Both the position numbers and the translations under genes were made by a program. From positions 62,001 through 126,000 of the forward strand of contig SCFO01000006.1 of assembly GCA_004078665.1 (NCBI GenBank): a stretch of DNA of 64,000 bases, written 5' to 3'. Shown here piece after piece: positions 43,299-53,375 of the stretch. The notes below the pieces were generated by a model that had not been told where the DNA came from, made no database searches, and worked only from the letters and a program-made list of their open reading frames with translations. The stretch is from Halobacillus fulvus (GTDB lineage Bacteria > Bacillota > Bacilli > Bacillales > Halobacillaceae). Every line of letters begins with the position of its first letter. The first letter of the stretch is position 1.

Positions 43299-44632
43299 AT
43301 GGATTCATTGACATCATTTTTTCAAGAACTGAACAGCTTTCTGTGGGGGCCGTTCATGCTCATTTTCCTGCTCGGAACAGGAGTATGGCTCACCTTTCAG
43401 CTGAAATTCATACAAGTCCGCTATTTGGGTAGAGGATTCAAGGAAACCTTCGCCCCTCTGTTTAAAAAGGATGAGGAAGAAGGCATCAACTCGTTCAAAG
43501 CCTTGGCGACCTCGATTTCTGCCCAAGTCGGAACCGGGAACCTTGCCGGAGTCGCGACGGCGATTGCAGCCGGAGGCCCTGGCGCGATCTTCTGGATGTG
43601 GATCAGCTCCTTCTTCGGAATGGCGACCATTTTTGCAGAAGCTGTGCTCGCACAGGTTTATCGCGTCAAAAAAGGCCGTCAATATATCGGAGGACCTGCC
43701 TATTATATCCGGGACGGACTCGGCGCCGCTGGATGGCCGGATTCTTCGCCGTCGCAATCATCATCGCACTCGCATTCGTCGGCAACATGGTCCAGTCCAA
43801 CGCGATTACGACCGCGATGAACGAAGCGATCGGCGCAAGCTCATTAACTCTCAACTTATCACTTGGGGTCGCGATCGCCTTTTTCGTCGGGTTGATCCTG
43901 TTCGGTGGCATCAGCCGGATCTCGACGTTCGCCGGAAATGTCGTGCCTTTTATGGCGCTTTTGTATATCGGGGGGAGCGTCACGATCCTGATCCAGTATG
44001 CTGACCAGGTGATTCCGACAGTGGAATTGATCGTCACAGCTGCTATCAGTCCAGAAGCCGCCGGTGGGGGTGTTCTCGGTGCGACGATTAAAGAGGCGAT
44101 CCGCTACGGCATTGCCCGCGGTCTCTTTTCGAACGAAGCCGGAATGGGGTCGACCCCTCACGCTCACGCAGTCGCACGCGTCAAGCATCCGACCCAACAA
44201 GGGCTCGTCGCCATGGTCGGCGTGTTCATCGACACCGTCATCATCTGTACATTGACCGCAATGGTCATTCTGCTCACCGATGCGCATCAGACCGGTCTTG
44301 CAGGAAGTGCGATCACACAAGAAGGCTTCGCTCGCGGACTCGGCGAATTCGGCATTCCGTTCATCGCCATTTGTCTATTGTTCTTCGCCTTTACGACGAT
44401 TTTAGGCTGGGCCTATTTCGGAGAAGTGAATGTGAAGTTCTTATTCGGAGAAAAAGCAATCCCGTTCTACCGCGCCATCGTGTTGACATGCATCGTGCTT
44501 GGGGCGCTCGTACAAGTCGATTTCGTCTGGGAAATGGCTGACAGTTTCAATGCGCTCATGGTCCTGCCCAACGTCATCGCTCTGCTTGCGCTGACGAAAG
44601 TCGTGAAATCGAAATGGAACGAAATTCAATAA
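43299..44632 (+). pseudogene. AGCS-family amino acid:cation symporter with single-base frameshift
   Basis: Two frames form one symporter of about 444 residues. The first (from the ATG at 43299) carries FKALATSISAQVGTGNLAGV, the AGCS signature, and runs to YYIRDGLG. The second continues from RWMAGFFAVAII to 44632, with GIARGLFSNEAGMGSTPHAH. The break is at about 43726-43736 (GGCGCCGCTGG); one base is missing. The protein would import alanine or glycine with Na+ or H+. It is either a recent pseudogene or a sequence error, because both halves are intact otherwise. Confidence 0.85.
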
Positions 44633-44635
44633 AGC

Positions 44636-44667
44636 AAGACCTGACCGCATGTGGTCAGGTCTTTTTT
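44636..44667 (+). terminator. Terminator after symporter gene
   Basis: AAGACCTGACC-gcatgt-GGTCAGGTCTTTTTT. Confidence 0.9.
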
Positions 44668-44793
44668 ATGGGATATGCTCCTAGAAAGAGAGACTTTCGA
44701 ATATCGTTAGAAAAAAGAGAGCGTTCGTTCTCCTATCCATTTTACTGTGCCTACATAAAACTTACGAAAACTTTATAAAATGTGGGATAAAAG

Positions 44794-45032
44794 TTGTTCA
44801 CATGTGGAAAACATCTACTAACGCAATCAGTTACCCACAATTGTCCACAGGGTTATTCACAACTATTGTTAATTTTCCGATATTCACAGGTTGTCCCGGT
44901 CTGTAAACAGGTTATCCACAGATATTATCCACATATACACAATCAGATGCATGTATATGGTATCAGAATTTATGTTCGCCACCATATATGCATGTTATCC
45001 AGAACACTATTCACAGCCTGTGGATAGTGTTC
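44794..45032. promoter_or_regulatory. Dense DnaA-box cluster, no replication gene adjacent
   Basis: Within 240 bases there are three perfect DnaA boxes: TTATTCACA at 44853, TTATCCACA at 44912 and at 44925. About nine one-mismatch boxes lie near 44794, 44803(-), 44831, 44841, 44880, 44933, 44995, 45007 and 45020(-). The last two form an inverted pair within a hairpin (GAACACTAT ... ATAGTGTTC, 45002-45031). The rest of the 600-base gap (44668-45300) has no gene I can support; the stretch just past 45032 is unremarkable. Confidence 0.8.
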
Positions 45033-45300
45033 TTCTATATCCGCTGTCTTGTAAGAGAAACATTCGTCCTGAAATCACTCATTTTTGCAGGCTCTGTTCG
45101 ATTCTAGCGTTGATACCATATAAGGGTTTTCCCATTGTCAGTCAAAACGTGCCGTAGTGTTTCCTTTTACTCATTAAGGAATTCAATTCCAAGGGGTCAA
45201 CCATATGATACACTTAGGTTAGCAAATGCCATAACAAGCAAAAATCAGCCTTTTATATAGGGTTTTTGTGTTAATGAAAAAACAATAAGGAGGTCTTAAG

Positions 45301-45513
45301 ATGAACAAAAGAACTTTTTTGATGTTAGCCATTGCTTTTTCGGCTGTGACCTTTATCTTGAATCACATCCTGCAAACTGCTATCGGAGGATTTTTCATGA
45401 CGTTAAGTTTCTTAGCATTTGCAGTGGCCATTCTAGGGTCTGTGTACTACATAATTAAGTTTTATTTTAAACAATTTAATTATAATCGAAACCATCGGAA
45501 AGAGATTGAATAA
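45301..45513 (+). CDS. Small membrane protein (70 aa)
   Basis: A 70-residue protein with two hydrophobic helices (about 5-25 and 30-52) and a basic Asn/Lys-rich tail. The ATG at 45301 follows ATAAGGAGGTC, a strong site. No family is known. It is flanked by the DnaA-box cluster and a terminator. Confidence 0.75.
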   Translation: MNKRTFLMLAIAFSAVTFILNHILQTAIGGFFMTLSFLAFAVAILGSVYYIIKFYFKQFNYNRNHRKEIE

Positions 45514-45517
45514 TTCA

Positions 45518-45558
45518 TACTCCTCATATAAATGCCAAGTATATGAGGAGTATTTTTT
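45518..45558 (+). terminator. Terminator after small membrane protein gene
   Basis: ATACTCCTCATATA ... TATATGAGGAGTATTTTTT, a 14-bp perfect stem. Confidence 0.92.
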
Positions 45559-45563
45559 ATACA

Positions 45564-45596
45564 AAAAAGAACAGACCGGGCGTGGTCTGTTCTTCC
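45564..45596 (-). terminator. Terminator of wal operon / htrA
   Basis: On the minus strand AAGAACAGACC-acgccc-GGTCTGTTCTTTTTTG. Confidence 0.92.
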
Positions 45597-45602
45597 TATC
45601 CA

Positions 45603-46832
45603 TTACTGCTGCGAACCTAATGTGACGGTTACAGTATTCTGCTCACCATTACGATAATACGTCACTTCAAGCTCCTCACCAGCATCTTTTTCTTCATATA
45701 AATACTTGCGAAGGTCTATGATATTCTCAACAGGCTGTCCATCAAGCTCTGTAATGACATCCAGCGGTTCAAGACCTGCTTTCGCTGCTGGAGACATTTG
45801 ACGGATGCTACGGATGTACAGACCACCTTCGACTTCTTCAGGCAAGTTCAATGTATTGTTCCACTCGGACATCGGGACTTCATTGAGGCCATACGCTTCG
45901 ATTCCGATGTATGGACGATTCACCTGTCCGAACTGTTCCAACTCGTTAATGATCGGTACCGCGGAATCAATCGGAATGGAGAATCCGATTCCTTCGACCG
46001 CTGACTGGGCGATTTTCATCGAGTTGATCCCGATCAGCTGTCCCTCGATATTGATGAGGGCTCCTCCGCTGTTACCAGGGTTGATGGCAGCATCTGTCTG
46101 GATGACTTCCGCCTGCCAGTCTTCCAGCCCGTCTCCATTAAAATCCTGTGGAATCGCACGTTGCTTTCCGCTGATGACCCCTTTTGTCACCGATCCGGAA
46201 AAACGCAGACCGAGCGGATTTCCGATCGCAATCGCAGGTTCCCCGACTTTGAGGTTATCCGAGCTTCCGATTTCGGCTACGTGCTCGACCTGCTCCCCGG
46301 ACATTCTCAGTACGGCAAGGTCTGTAAACAAGTCACTGCCGACAAGTTCAGCCGGTACTCTCGTCTCGTCGGAAAGTACGACTTCGATTTCATTGGCCCC
46401 TTCGATGACGTGATGATTCGTCACGACATAAGCGGTTCCGTCCTCTTCTTTATAGATGACACCCGAACCGACGCCTGCTTCCTGACTCGAGCTCTCTCCA
46501 CCTTGTTCCCAGAAGTTCTGCTGGGACTGGAGGTTGACGACACCGACGACAGACGGCGTCACCTTCTCGACCACTTCTGTCACTTGGGTCGTCACATCGA
46601 CTTGGACACTACGCGTCGTGTTCCCCGTCAGATTTTGATCTTCATCGACGAGGCCGCTTTCATCTTCAGGAATCGTAATGTCATACGGGAGTAAATCTGT
46701 TTGTACTAAAGCGGGCAGCGCCAGCAAAACGAGCACCGCACCCAAAATACCGCCTACGATCGTCGGCATGACCCATCGCTTTTTGTTCTTTTGACTTTGG
46801 GAGGCTGGTGAATGGTCATCATAGTAACCCAC
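45603..46832 (-). CDS. htrC: HtrA-like (DegP/YycK) membrane serine protease
   Basis: A 409-residue protein with one N-terminal helix (TIVGGILGAVLVLLALPAL). The trypsin-like part has His in YVVTNHHVIEGA, Asp in LFTDLAVLRM and Ser in AINPGNSGGALIN. A C-terminal PDZ domain (about 300-400) ends the protein. It degrades or refolds misfolded exported proteins outside the membrane. In B. subtilis this gene (yycK/htrC) follows walJ, as here. The start is GTG at 46832 after GGAAAGGTGA. The 230-base gap to walJ has no clear gene. Confidence 0.93.
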   Translation of the reverse strand: MGYYDDHSPASQSQKNKKRWVMPTIVGGILGAVLVLLALPALVQTDLLPYDITIPEDESGLVDEDQNLTGNTTRSVQVDVTTQVTEVVEKVTPSVVGVVNLQSQQNFWEQGGESSSQEAGVGSGVIYKEEDGTAYVVTNHHVIEGANEIEVVLSDETRVPAELVGSDLFTDLAVLRMSGEQVEHVAEIGSSDNLKVGEPAIAIGNPLGLRFSGSVTKGVISGKQRAIPQDFNGDGLEDWQAEVIQTDAAINPGNSGGALINIEGQLIGINSMKIAQSAVEGIGFSIPIDSAVPIINELEQFGQVNRPYIGIEAYGLNEVPMSEWNNTLNLPEEVEGGLYIRSIRQMSPAAKAGLEPLDVITELDGQPVENIIDLRKYLYEEKDAGEELEVTYYRNGEQNTVTVTLGSQQ

Positions 46833-47062
46833 GCTTCGTTCACCTTTCCTTTCTTATCCAAACTCTACTTCACTTTTTTATACAAGGAACGTTTCCGCAA
46901 CGGATTTCAAAAGGTTGGAGAAACGGAAACATCACTTAAAGTGCGGCATTCAGCTGATTGGCAGACCAGCAAAGCGAACATCCGAGGACACTTTGCCTTG
47001 AACCAATCGTCGCTGTTTTCCTTGCCATAGCCATTACCTTAATCTTGGATTTTGAAACACTT

Positions 47063-47857
47063 TTATACTTCAAACAGACGCGTCGCTTCGTTCGGATCAG
47101 TGTCGTGAAGTTCGATTCTCGATCCGATCTCAAAACCGCGCTCCGTCAAAATATTTTCAACCGACATTCTCGCTAGATCCTTCATGTTGTTATCGAGGCT
47201 CAAGTGAGCGAGATAGATTCGCTGCGTACGGTCTGTCAAAATGTCGGTCAGGGCGAGGGCGGCATCTTCATTCGAGACGTGGCCCGAATCCCCTAGAATC
47301 CTGCGCTTGACGTTCCAAGGATAGCGGCCCATTCGCAGCATGCTGACATCGTGGTTCGATTCGAAAATATAGGCATCCGCATCCTCAACGGTTTTCTTGA
47401 TTCTGTCCGATACATAGCCAAGATCCGTCACTAAGGCCACCTTTTTGCCGTCTTTTTGAAAAGTATAGAACATCGGATCGGCGGCATCGTGTGAAACCGA
47501 AAACGACGAAATGTCCAGCCCACCGAAGGTTTGCGTTTCTTCCATGCCGAAGTGGAATTTTTGATCGAGTGACAGTTTGCCGAGCTGCCCTTCCATCGCG
47601 TTCCATGTCTTCTCATTCGCATAAATCGGCAGGTTGTACCGGCGCGCCATGATGCCGAGGCCTTTGATGTGATCGCTATGCTCATGGGTGACGAGGATTC
47701 TCGTCAGTTCGGCGGGATCACGGTTGACCTGCTGAAACAGATGTTCAATTTTTTTGCCGCTCAGACCGGCATCGACCAAAATCTTCTCTTCTCCAGACTC
47801 TATATAGAAAGCATTCCCCGTACTACCGGATGCTAGTACACTAAAACGTAAAGTCAT
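47063..47857 (-). CDS. walJ: WalJ metallo-beta-lactamase-fold hydrolase
   Basis: A 264-residue protein. The metal motif is [12 protein letters not shown], with additional His in [10 protein letters not shown] and [10 protein letters not shown]. It is the WalJ (YycJ) nuclease-like protein of the wal operon, associated with coordination of wall metabolism and replication. It follows walI closely (27 bases). Confidence 0.95.
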   Translation of the reverse strand: MTLRFSVLASGSTGNAFYIESGEEKILVDAGLSGKKIEHLFQQVNRDPAELTRILVTHEHSDHIKGLGIMARRYNLPIYANEKTWNAMEGQLGKLSLDQKFHFGMEETQTFGGLDISSFSVSHDAADPMFYTFQKDGKKVALVTDLGYVSDRIKKTVEDADAYIFESNHDVSMLRMGRYPWNVKRRILGDSGHVSNEDAALALTDILTDRTQRIYLAHLSLDNNMKDLARMSVENILTERGFEIGSRIELHDTDPNEATRLFEV

Positions 47858-47884
47858 TTAGTTAGACACTCCTGTTTTGGAAAA

Positions 47885-48790
47885 TCATTCTTCTGCTGTT
47901 TCTTCCGACATTGTCTCATTTGCTTCGTTCAAATTAAAATTAAAGGATTGGCTTGTATCCATGATGAATTCATCAACGTTTCGATCAATAATATGTCCCC
48001 GGATCGCATTGACGAACAAGCTTCCCCCACCGGCAATATCGATTTTCCACGTAGGCGCAAACTGCTGTGGTCCATTTTGCAAGCCCGGAACGAGGTTCAG
48101 ACTGTTATGATAGACGACATCAATGCTTGAAATCTCATCTCCCTGCGAAATCAAGCCTTCATCAAACAACTGCTTGATGACGTTCAACGGGGAAATCAGT
48201 TCGCTCGGCTGGGCGTCCTCTTCTTCAGACGAATTGGAGAACGAATGCAGAGTCGCTGCGTAGCGGGTGATCTGATTATCTTCAATCCGGACGAGCAACA
48301 CACCGCCCTGGTTCATATAAATCGTCCGATTGTTCGTCTTTTGAAAAAGGATCGCCACGCCTTTTTCCTGATCCCATCCCCAGTAGGAGTACTGATTGGC
48401 AAAAGGAATCACGGCATTGATCTGATTGAGAATATTTTCTTCTGTCACGTCGACTGGTTCATCGAGCGTTGATTTCATGACGGTATTATTGTTGATATAC
48501 TCAATATCCTGTCCACCGTCTTCTTCGAGATCCTCCATCTGGTTCCGGATATCCTCAGAAAATGAAATCCCTTCAGATTCGATGACAGGAACCGAGGGCA
48601 CTTCGAAACTCAGCACGTCTTCATCAATCGTCACATCACTGTTCTCAAGCTCTGTCACGGTATCCTGAGATTCAAACGTCAGCTGGCTCAATTCCGGCTG
48701 ATTCTGCTTTTCTAAAAACTGTTGCAGCAAAAAGAGATCTAGAATCAGAAAGCTTATGATAAACAACGTTTTAATCTGTCCCCACTGCAT
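47885..48790 (-). CDS. walI: WalI regulatory membrane protein
   Basis: A 301-residue protein with one N-terminal helix (IKTLFIISFLILDLFLLQQF) and an outside domain of the YycI type. It restrains WalK together with WalH. I chose the ATG at 48790 after AAGGAGGGCGG; the open frame extends to 48931 but would overlap walH. Confidence 0.92.
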   Translation of the reverse strand: MQWGQIKTLFIISFLILDLFLLQQFLEKQNQPELSQLTFESQDTVTELENSDVTIDEDVLSFEVPSVPVIESEGISFSEDIRNQMEDLEEDGGQDIEYINNNTVMKSTLDEPVDVTEENILNQINAVIPFANQYSYWGWDQEKGVAILFQKTNNRTIYMNQGGVLLVRIEDNQITRYAATLHSFSNSSEEEDAQPSELISPLNVIKQLFDEGLISQGDEISSIDVVYHNSLNLVPGLQNGPQQFAPTWKIDIAGGGSLFVNAIRGHIIDRNVDEFIMDTSQSFNFNLNEANETMSEETAEE

Positions 48791-48809
48791 GCATCCGCCC
48801 TCCTTCCCT

Positions 48810-50141
48810 TTACAATTGTCCCATTTCAGATAACTGATCGGCAAAAAGCTTCTTCCAAATACCGGACTCGTTGACATACCAATAAGGAAGTAAATCATAA
48901 GCGATATTCGTTTCCTGTCCGACCAACTCATAACCGATTTTCATCGCGGTGACATTTTCAAGGTCATAACGGTCGGATTGCACCAAATATTCCGCGGCTT
49001 GCTGTCCAGATGGCAGCGTCGCACTGACGACATTAGCCGTTGTAAATTGAATCAACGGACGGCTGTATCGCTGGACAGTATCCCCGACATATTCGAGACG
49101 GATCATATGATACGGATGGTTCGTCCGATACTCGAGAACCGGCAGATCGCTGAAGTACATCCGGTACTGGACATCCCCACCCCTCTGGACCGAATCAAGT
49201 TGGAACGTGTTCGTAAATCCGAGATGATCATTCAAGTCAGCCTGGCTTTCCAAAAACAGCTCGTATTCCGGTAAAAAGGTCGAGTTGACCTGGTTCGGAA
49301 TCCGGCTTTCGTATTCCATCCATCGCTCGTCATCGACAACTGTGAAGGTGCGGTCAGAGTCGGACAAGCGCGTTTCACCAGGCGCTAAAAAGTCAGACGT
49401 AACGTTCGAGGCAGCCGGAAATAAATAGTTTTGCAAAGGCGTAACCGGTACCGGGTTCGTCTGCAGCACCCTTCCTTCGATATTCGACGTATCGGATGGA
49501 ACATAGATATCTGCATTCGCACGGCTTGGTTCATCCGTGAGGTCATTGACATGGAGATATTCGATCAGCTGCTGATCGTTCACCGCTTCCAGAAGATCGA
49601 CTCCCATATTTTCAGAGAGAGAGGCTTGAAAAGCAGCCACGCTCCGTTCTTGTCCTGCTCTCGTCACCCATATTTCATACACAGAAGAGTCATCGGCCTT
49701 TTTCATATGAATCCTATCAAATACTTGATTGCCTAAATCAATATTATCGACGGTGAAGATGTTCCCTAGCACTTCAACAGGTAGTAACGTCGGGAAAATC
49801 AGCTCGATTTTTTCAGCACCTGGCAGATGGTCCGTTTCGTCTACCTGCTCTATGGTAGAAACGAGCTGCCAATCCTTCAGACTGGAATAGGCCTGAAATT
49901 GGTCAGAATGCTCTTCGTAAGAATAATGAGTTCCGTCTTTATGAAAAATGAACTTGGACGGCTGGATCAATTGCCTCGCAGTCCGCTCCTCACCAACGTC
50001 CTCAAGCCGGATATTTTCAATCGTACTATCCTGATCGACCGACTCGAGCTCTGGCTGATAGTTCCATAAAGCGACAGACAGCAAAAGGCTGAAGCCAATC
50101 AAAATCACCAAAATGACGGACTTCATCGTTTCAATTTTCAT
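48810..50141 (-). CDS. walH: WalH regulatory membrane protein
   Basis: A 443-residue protein with one N-terminal helix (VILVILIGFSLLLSVALW), then a large outside YycH fold. It binds WalK with WalI and modulates its activity. It overlaps walK by four bases (ATGA), so WalK and WalH are coupled. Confidence 0.93.
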   Translation of the reverse strand: MKIETMKSVILVILIGFSLLLSVALWNYQPELESVDQDSTIENIRLEDVGEERTARQLIQPSKFIFHKDGTHYSYEEHSDQFQAYSSLKDWQLVSTIEQVDETDHLPGAEKIELIFPTLLPVEVLGNIFTVDNIDLGNQVFDRIHMKKADDSSVYEIWVTRAGQERSVAAFQASLSENMGVDLLEAVNDQQLIEYLHVNDLTDEPSRANADIYVPSDTSNIEGRVLQTNPVPVTPLQNYLFPAASNVTSDFLAPGETRLSDSDRTFTVVDDERWMEYESRIPNQVNSTFLPEYELFLESQADLNDHLGFTNTFQLDSVQRGGDVQYRMYFSDLPVLEYRTNHPYHMIRLEYVGDTVQRYSRPLIQFTTANVVSATLPSGQQAAEYLVQSDRYDLENVTAMKIGYELVGQETNIAYDLLPYWYVNESGIWKKLFADQLSEMGQL

Positions 50142-51979
50142 GACTGTCCCCCCCTGTTCTGACTCATAAGAGGCAGGGTGAAGATGACGGTCGTGCCCTG
50201 TCCTTCTTTACTTTCTGCCCATATCTTTCCGTGATGGGCTTCAATTATTTCCCGGGCAATCGCGAGACCAAGTCCGGTTCCGCCCATTTCCCTCGTCCGC
50301 GATTTATCGACACGATAAAAGCGATCGAAAATCTTATCGACGGTATCCGACGGCATTCCAAGTCCCTCGTCCGTGATGCTGACGCGCAGCTGTTTTCGCG
50401 TTGAACGGGCATCAAAACGGATTGTACCGCCTTCAGGAGAATATTTAATCGCATTGGAAATGACGTTATCCAACACTTGTGTAATCTTATCCGGATCCAT
50501 CCAGACGTGGATCGCACGTTTCGACAGGTTGCGTTCGAAATGGATATGCTCGTCTTTATTCATTTCAAAACGATCGATGACCTGATCATAAAAGCCGACG
50601 AACTCGACGCGCTTTTTCATCATGCTTGTTTCCTTGTGATCCATTTTCGTCAACTGCAGAAGGTCGTTGACGAGACGGATCATCCGGTCGGTTTCATTTT
50701 GTGTGACATTCAAAAATTGCGGGGCAATGTCTGGATCCTGCCAGGCTCCGTCATTCAGCGCTTCGATATAGCTTCTCATCGTCGTCAGCGGTGTACGCAG
50801 CTCGTGCGATACGTTGGAGACAAACTCTCTCCGTTCCTGCTCGACCTTTTCTTGCTCCGTTACATCACTGATCACCGTGATAAACCCGTTCATTTCGTGG
50901 TTCTCATCTTCCACCGCGGAGAAATTCGCCTTCAATAGAAGATGTTTATCGTCGCTGCTCAAGTCAATAATCATGGAGCCTGCTTCTTCGACCTCGGATA
51001 TATCATCGATTTGGTCATTGATATCGAGCACATCCATCAAGGACTGTCCCTGTATCTCTTCAAAAGAACGACCGATCAACTTAGAAGCTGGCGCGTTCAT
51101 CAGAGTGATCGCCCCTAGACGATCGGTAGCGATGACACCGTCTGACATGTTCGACAGGACTGAACTCAGCTTTCGCCGTTCCCCTTCCGTCGTCGCTTGG
51201 GAGAGCTTCAGCTTGTCATTCAGATCATTGAACGTCATCCCTAGCTGACTGATTTCATCGTTCCCTTTGACCTCGACCTTTTGGGAAAAGTCTCCGGTCG
51301 CCATCACTTGGGCTTGCCTTCGCATCTCGGTCAGCGGCTTCGTGATCGTCCTGGCCACGAGGATACCAAGCAGAGCCGTTACGGTAATCGCGATCACGGT
51401 TCCTCTTGCAAAAATGCTGTTGATCGACTGCAGCTGCTGATAGACACTCGTCATCGGAGCTTCATAGTTGATCGCCCCGACGATATCGCCGGAGCTGTTT
51501 GTGATAGGCTTGGATCCGACGAGAAGGCGTGTCTGGGTCTCAGGGTCGGTCATGATGTCGGACTCTGAGGTCCCAGCGATCAGTGCCCTCGTGATCCGTG
51601 CATTCGTCACTTTTCTTCCGATATTCGATTCGTTACGGTTACTGAATGCTGCCACGATGTTCTGGTTGCTGTCGATCACTTGTAATTTCCTTAAATCGGT
51701 CGCCGGATTGTAATCATCGTTGAACTCGTTGACGAGCGTCCGGATATCGGACTCAAGCGTCGGATCGTCCTCGTCCCGTTCCGTTTCAAACGCATTTTGC
51801 AAACTGAATGTGAGGGAGTTCAGCCGGCTTTCCACTGAGCTTGTAAAATTCGATCGCAGCTGAGATTCCAAGCGTTCAACAAAATAGGCACCAACGACTT
51901 GGATGCCTAATAAGAGAAGCAAAATGTACACGATGATCAATTTCAGCCGGACCGACTGAAAAAAGCTCACACTTTTCAT
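50138..51979 (-). CDS. walK: WalK essential sensor histidine kinase
   Basis: A 613-residue kinase. Two membrane helices (about 11-31 and 185-205) flank an outside PAS-like sensor. A HAMP (LTEMRRQAQVMATGDFSQKV) and an internal PAS (SNMSDGVIATDRLGAITLMN) follow. The H-box FVSNVSHELRTPLTTMRSYI and N, G1 and G2 ATP motifs (ISNAIKYSPEGG, DEGLGMP, GGTGLGLAI) complete it. It senses cell-wall lipid II or PG status and phosphorylates WalR. Confidence 0.97.
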   Translation of the reverse strand: MKSVSFFQSVRLKLIIVYILLLLLGIQVVGAYFVERLESQLRSNFTSSVESRLNSLTFSLQNAFETERDEDDPTLESDIRTLVNEFNDDYNPATDLRKLQVIDSNQNIVAAFSNRNESNIGRKVTNARITRALIAGTSESDIMTDPETQTRLLVGSKPITNSSGDIVGAINYEAPMTSVYQQLQSINSIFARGTVIAITVTALLGILVARTITKPLTEMRRQAQVMATGDFSQKVEVKGNDEISQLGMTFNDLNDKLKLSQATTEGERRKLSSVLSNMSDGVIATDRLGAITLMNAPASKLIGRSFEEIQGQSLMDVLDINDQIDDISEVEEAGSMIIDLSSDDKHLLLKANFSAVEDENHEMNGFITVISDVTEQEKVEQERREFVSNVSHELRTPLTTMRSYIEALNDGAWQDPDIAPQFLNVTQNETDRMIRLVNDLLQLTKMDHKETSMMKKRVEFVGFYDQVIDRFEMNKDEHIHFERNLSKRAIHVWMDPDKITQVLDNVISNAIKYSPEGGTIRFDARSTRKQLRVSITDEGLGMPSDTVDKIFDRFYRVDKSRTREMGGTGLGLAIAREIIEAHHGKIWAESKEGQGTTVIFTLPLMSQNRGGQS

Positions 51980-51987
51980 ATAAAAAA

Positions 51988-52692
51988 CTACTCCTGCTCA
52001 GGATTTCTCAAATAGTAGCCGACCCCGCGTCGTGTCACGATCCAGCCCGGGTTACTCGGGTTCTCCTCGATTTTCTCACGCAGACGTCTGACCGTTACGT
52101 CGACCGTACGAACATCGCCGTAATAATCATATCCCCACACCGTCTCAAGCAAATGTTCACGCGTCATCACCTGTCCGATATGGCGGGCAAGGTAATGAAG
52201 CAGTTCGAATTCGCGATGGGTGAGCTCGATGTAATTCCCGTCACGTGTCACCGTGTACGCATCCGGGTGGATGGATAGACGACCGATCGTAATATCCTTC
52301 GGCTGATCGGAATTGTCCTCCGGTTCCTGCTGCTGGCGGCGAAGATTGGCCTTCACACGCGCGATCAGTTCACGGTTGCTGAACGGCTTCGTCACATAAT
52401 CATCCGCTCCCATTTCAAGACCGAGCACTTTGTCGATTTCCGCATCCTTTGCCGTCAGCATGATGATCGGCATATTGTGTTTTTTGCGGACCTCTCGGCA
52501 CACTTCATTTCCATCTTTATAAGGAAGCATAATATCCAATAATATCAATTCAGGCTTCTCCTCGTCTGCCTTCTTGATCGCTTCATCACCATCATAAGCA
52601 CAGACGACTTCGTATCCTTCTTTTTCAAGGTTGAATTTCAGTATATCGGCAATCGGTTTTTCATCATCTACGACTAAGATTTTTTGTGCCAT
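51988..52692 (-). CDS. walR: WalR essential response regulator
   Basis: A 234-residue OmpR-type regulator. The receiver holds the phospho-Asp in [15 protein letters not shown] and [15 protein letters not shown]. The C-terminal winged HTH has [20 protein letters not shown]. It controls autolysin and wall genes, and is the first gene of walRKHIJ-htrC. The upstream 250 bases are AT-rich with no clear promoter or other gene, apart from terminators of the tRNA transcript. Confidence 0.97.
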   Translation of the reverse strand: MAQKILVVDDEKPIADILKFNLEKEGYEVVCAYDGDEAIKKADEEKPELILLDIMLPYKDGNEVCREVRKKHNMPIIMLTAKDAEIDKVLGLEMGADDYVTKPFSNRELIARVKANLRRQQQEPEDNSDQPKDITIGRLSIHPDAYTVTRDGNYIELTHREFELLHYLARHIGQVMTREHLLETVWGYDYYGDVRTVDVTVRRLREKIEENPSNPGWIVTRRGVGYYLRNPEQE

Positions 52693-52944
52693 AGAATGTC
52701 ACATCCCTTTCGTCAACTTCAATACTTTCCCTCATTTTAACTTATTTCTGTACAAATGTCTTACTTCACATGAATTCCGCTGCTTAATGAAGCTTTTTAC
52801 ATGGAAATCGACTCATTGTGTTTACATTTTCCCATCAAGTGGTATGTAATACCTATGCCTTTCTTTTCAAACACACAGTCGCTGTGCCGCTGCTCCAATG
52901 ACTCTTCCCACCACCCTAGAATCCCATTTCATTTTTTACATAAA

Positions 52945-52979
52945 AAAAATAAGCCGACCAATAGGTCCATCAGCTTATG
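52945..52979 (-). terminator. Terminator upstream of walR
   Basis: On the minus strand TAAGCTGATGGACC-tatt-GGTCGGCTTATTTTTTT, with mismatches in the stem. Confidence 0.65.
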
Positions 52980-53005
52980 TGCAACAAGGAATTTTCTATT
53001 AAAAT

Positions 53006-53038
53006 AAAAACGTCTACGTAATGAAACGCAGACGTTTG
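53006..53038 (-). terminator. Terminator of tRNA transcript
   Basis: On the minus strand AAACGTCTGCGT-ttcatt-ACGTAGACGTTTTTATTTT directly after tRNA-Phe. Confidence 0.88.
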
Positions 53039-53042
53039 GAAG

Positions 53043-53115
<73 letters not shown>

Positions 53116-53147
53116 GTAACTATTTATATGTACGATGGTAAAAGTGG

Positions 53148-53221
53148 CGGTCCGGACGGGACTCGAACCCGCGACCTCCTGCGTGACAGGCAGGCATTCT
53201 AACCAACTGAACTACCGGACC
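53148..53221 (-). tRNA. tRNA-Asp (GTC)
   Basis: 74 bases. The acceptor stem is GGTCCGG/CCGGACC, the anticodon loop CTGTCAC, and the T loop GTTCGAGTC. Discriminator G, as expected for Asp. It is transcribed ahead of tRNA-Phe, with a promoter at 53251-53279. Confidence 0.97.
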
Positions 53222-53250
53222 AAACTCTCTCTTTCATCGCAACGATATTT

Positions 53251-53279
53251 ATCATATCACAGCGTCTGGACAGGCGCAA
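53251..53279 (-). promoter_or_regulatory. tRNA promoter
   Basis: On the minus strand TTGCGC (53279-53274), 17 bases, TATGAT (53256-53251), 30 bases before tRNA-Asp. Confidence 0.7.
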
Positions 53280-53375
53280 TAGATTTTTTTAAATCCGTCT
53301 GCCGTCCATTACATAATTGATTCCCGCACACGCATAAAAATAAATACAAGGTCCAAAAGGTTAGGAGGTTTTTGG

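Noticed and set aside
44794-45032. Main chromosomal oriC
   Set aside because: No dnaA, dnaN, rpmH or recF is nearby and no clear unwinding element is seen; a DnaA-binding cluster is the safer call.
46936-47133. Small leftward frame in the walJ-htrA gap
   Set aside because: No ribosome site and atypical composition; nothing supports it.
52241-52250. Additional parS sites at other CACGTG hexamers (also 973, 14235, 34759, 59330)
   Set aside because: Flanking bases differ from the parS consensus at three or more positions.
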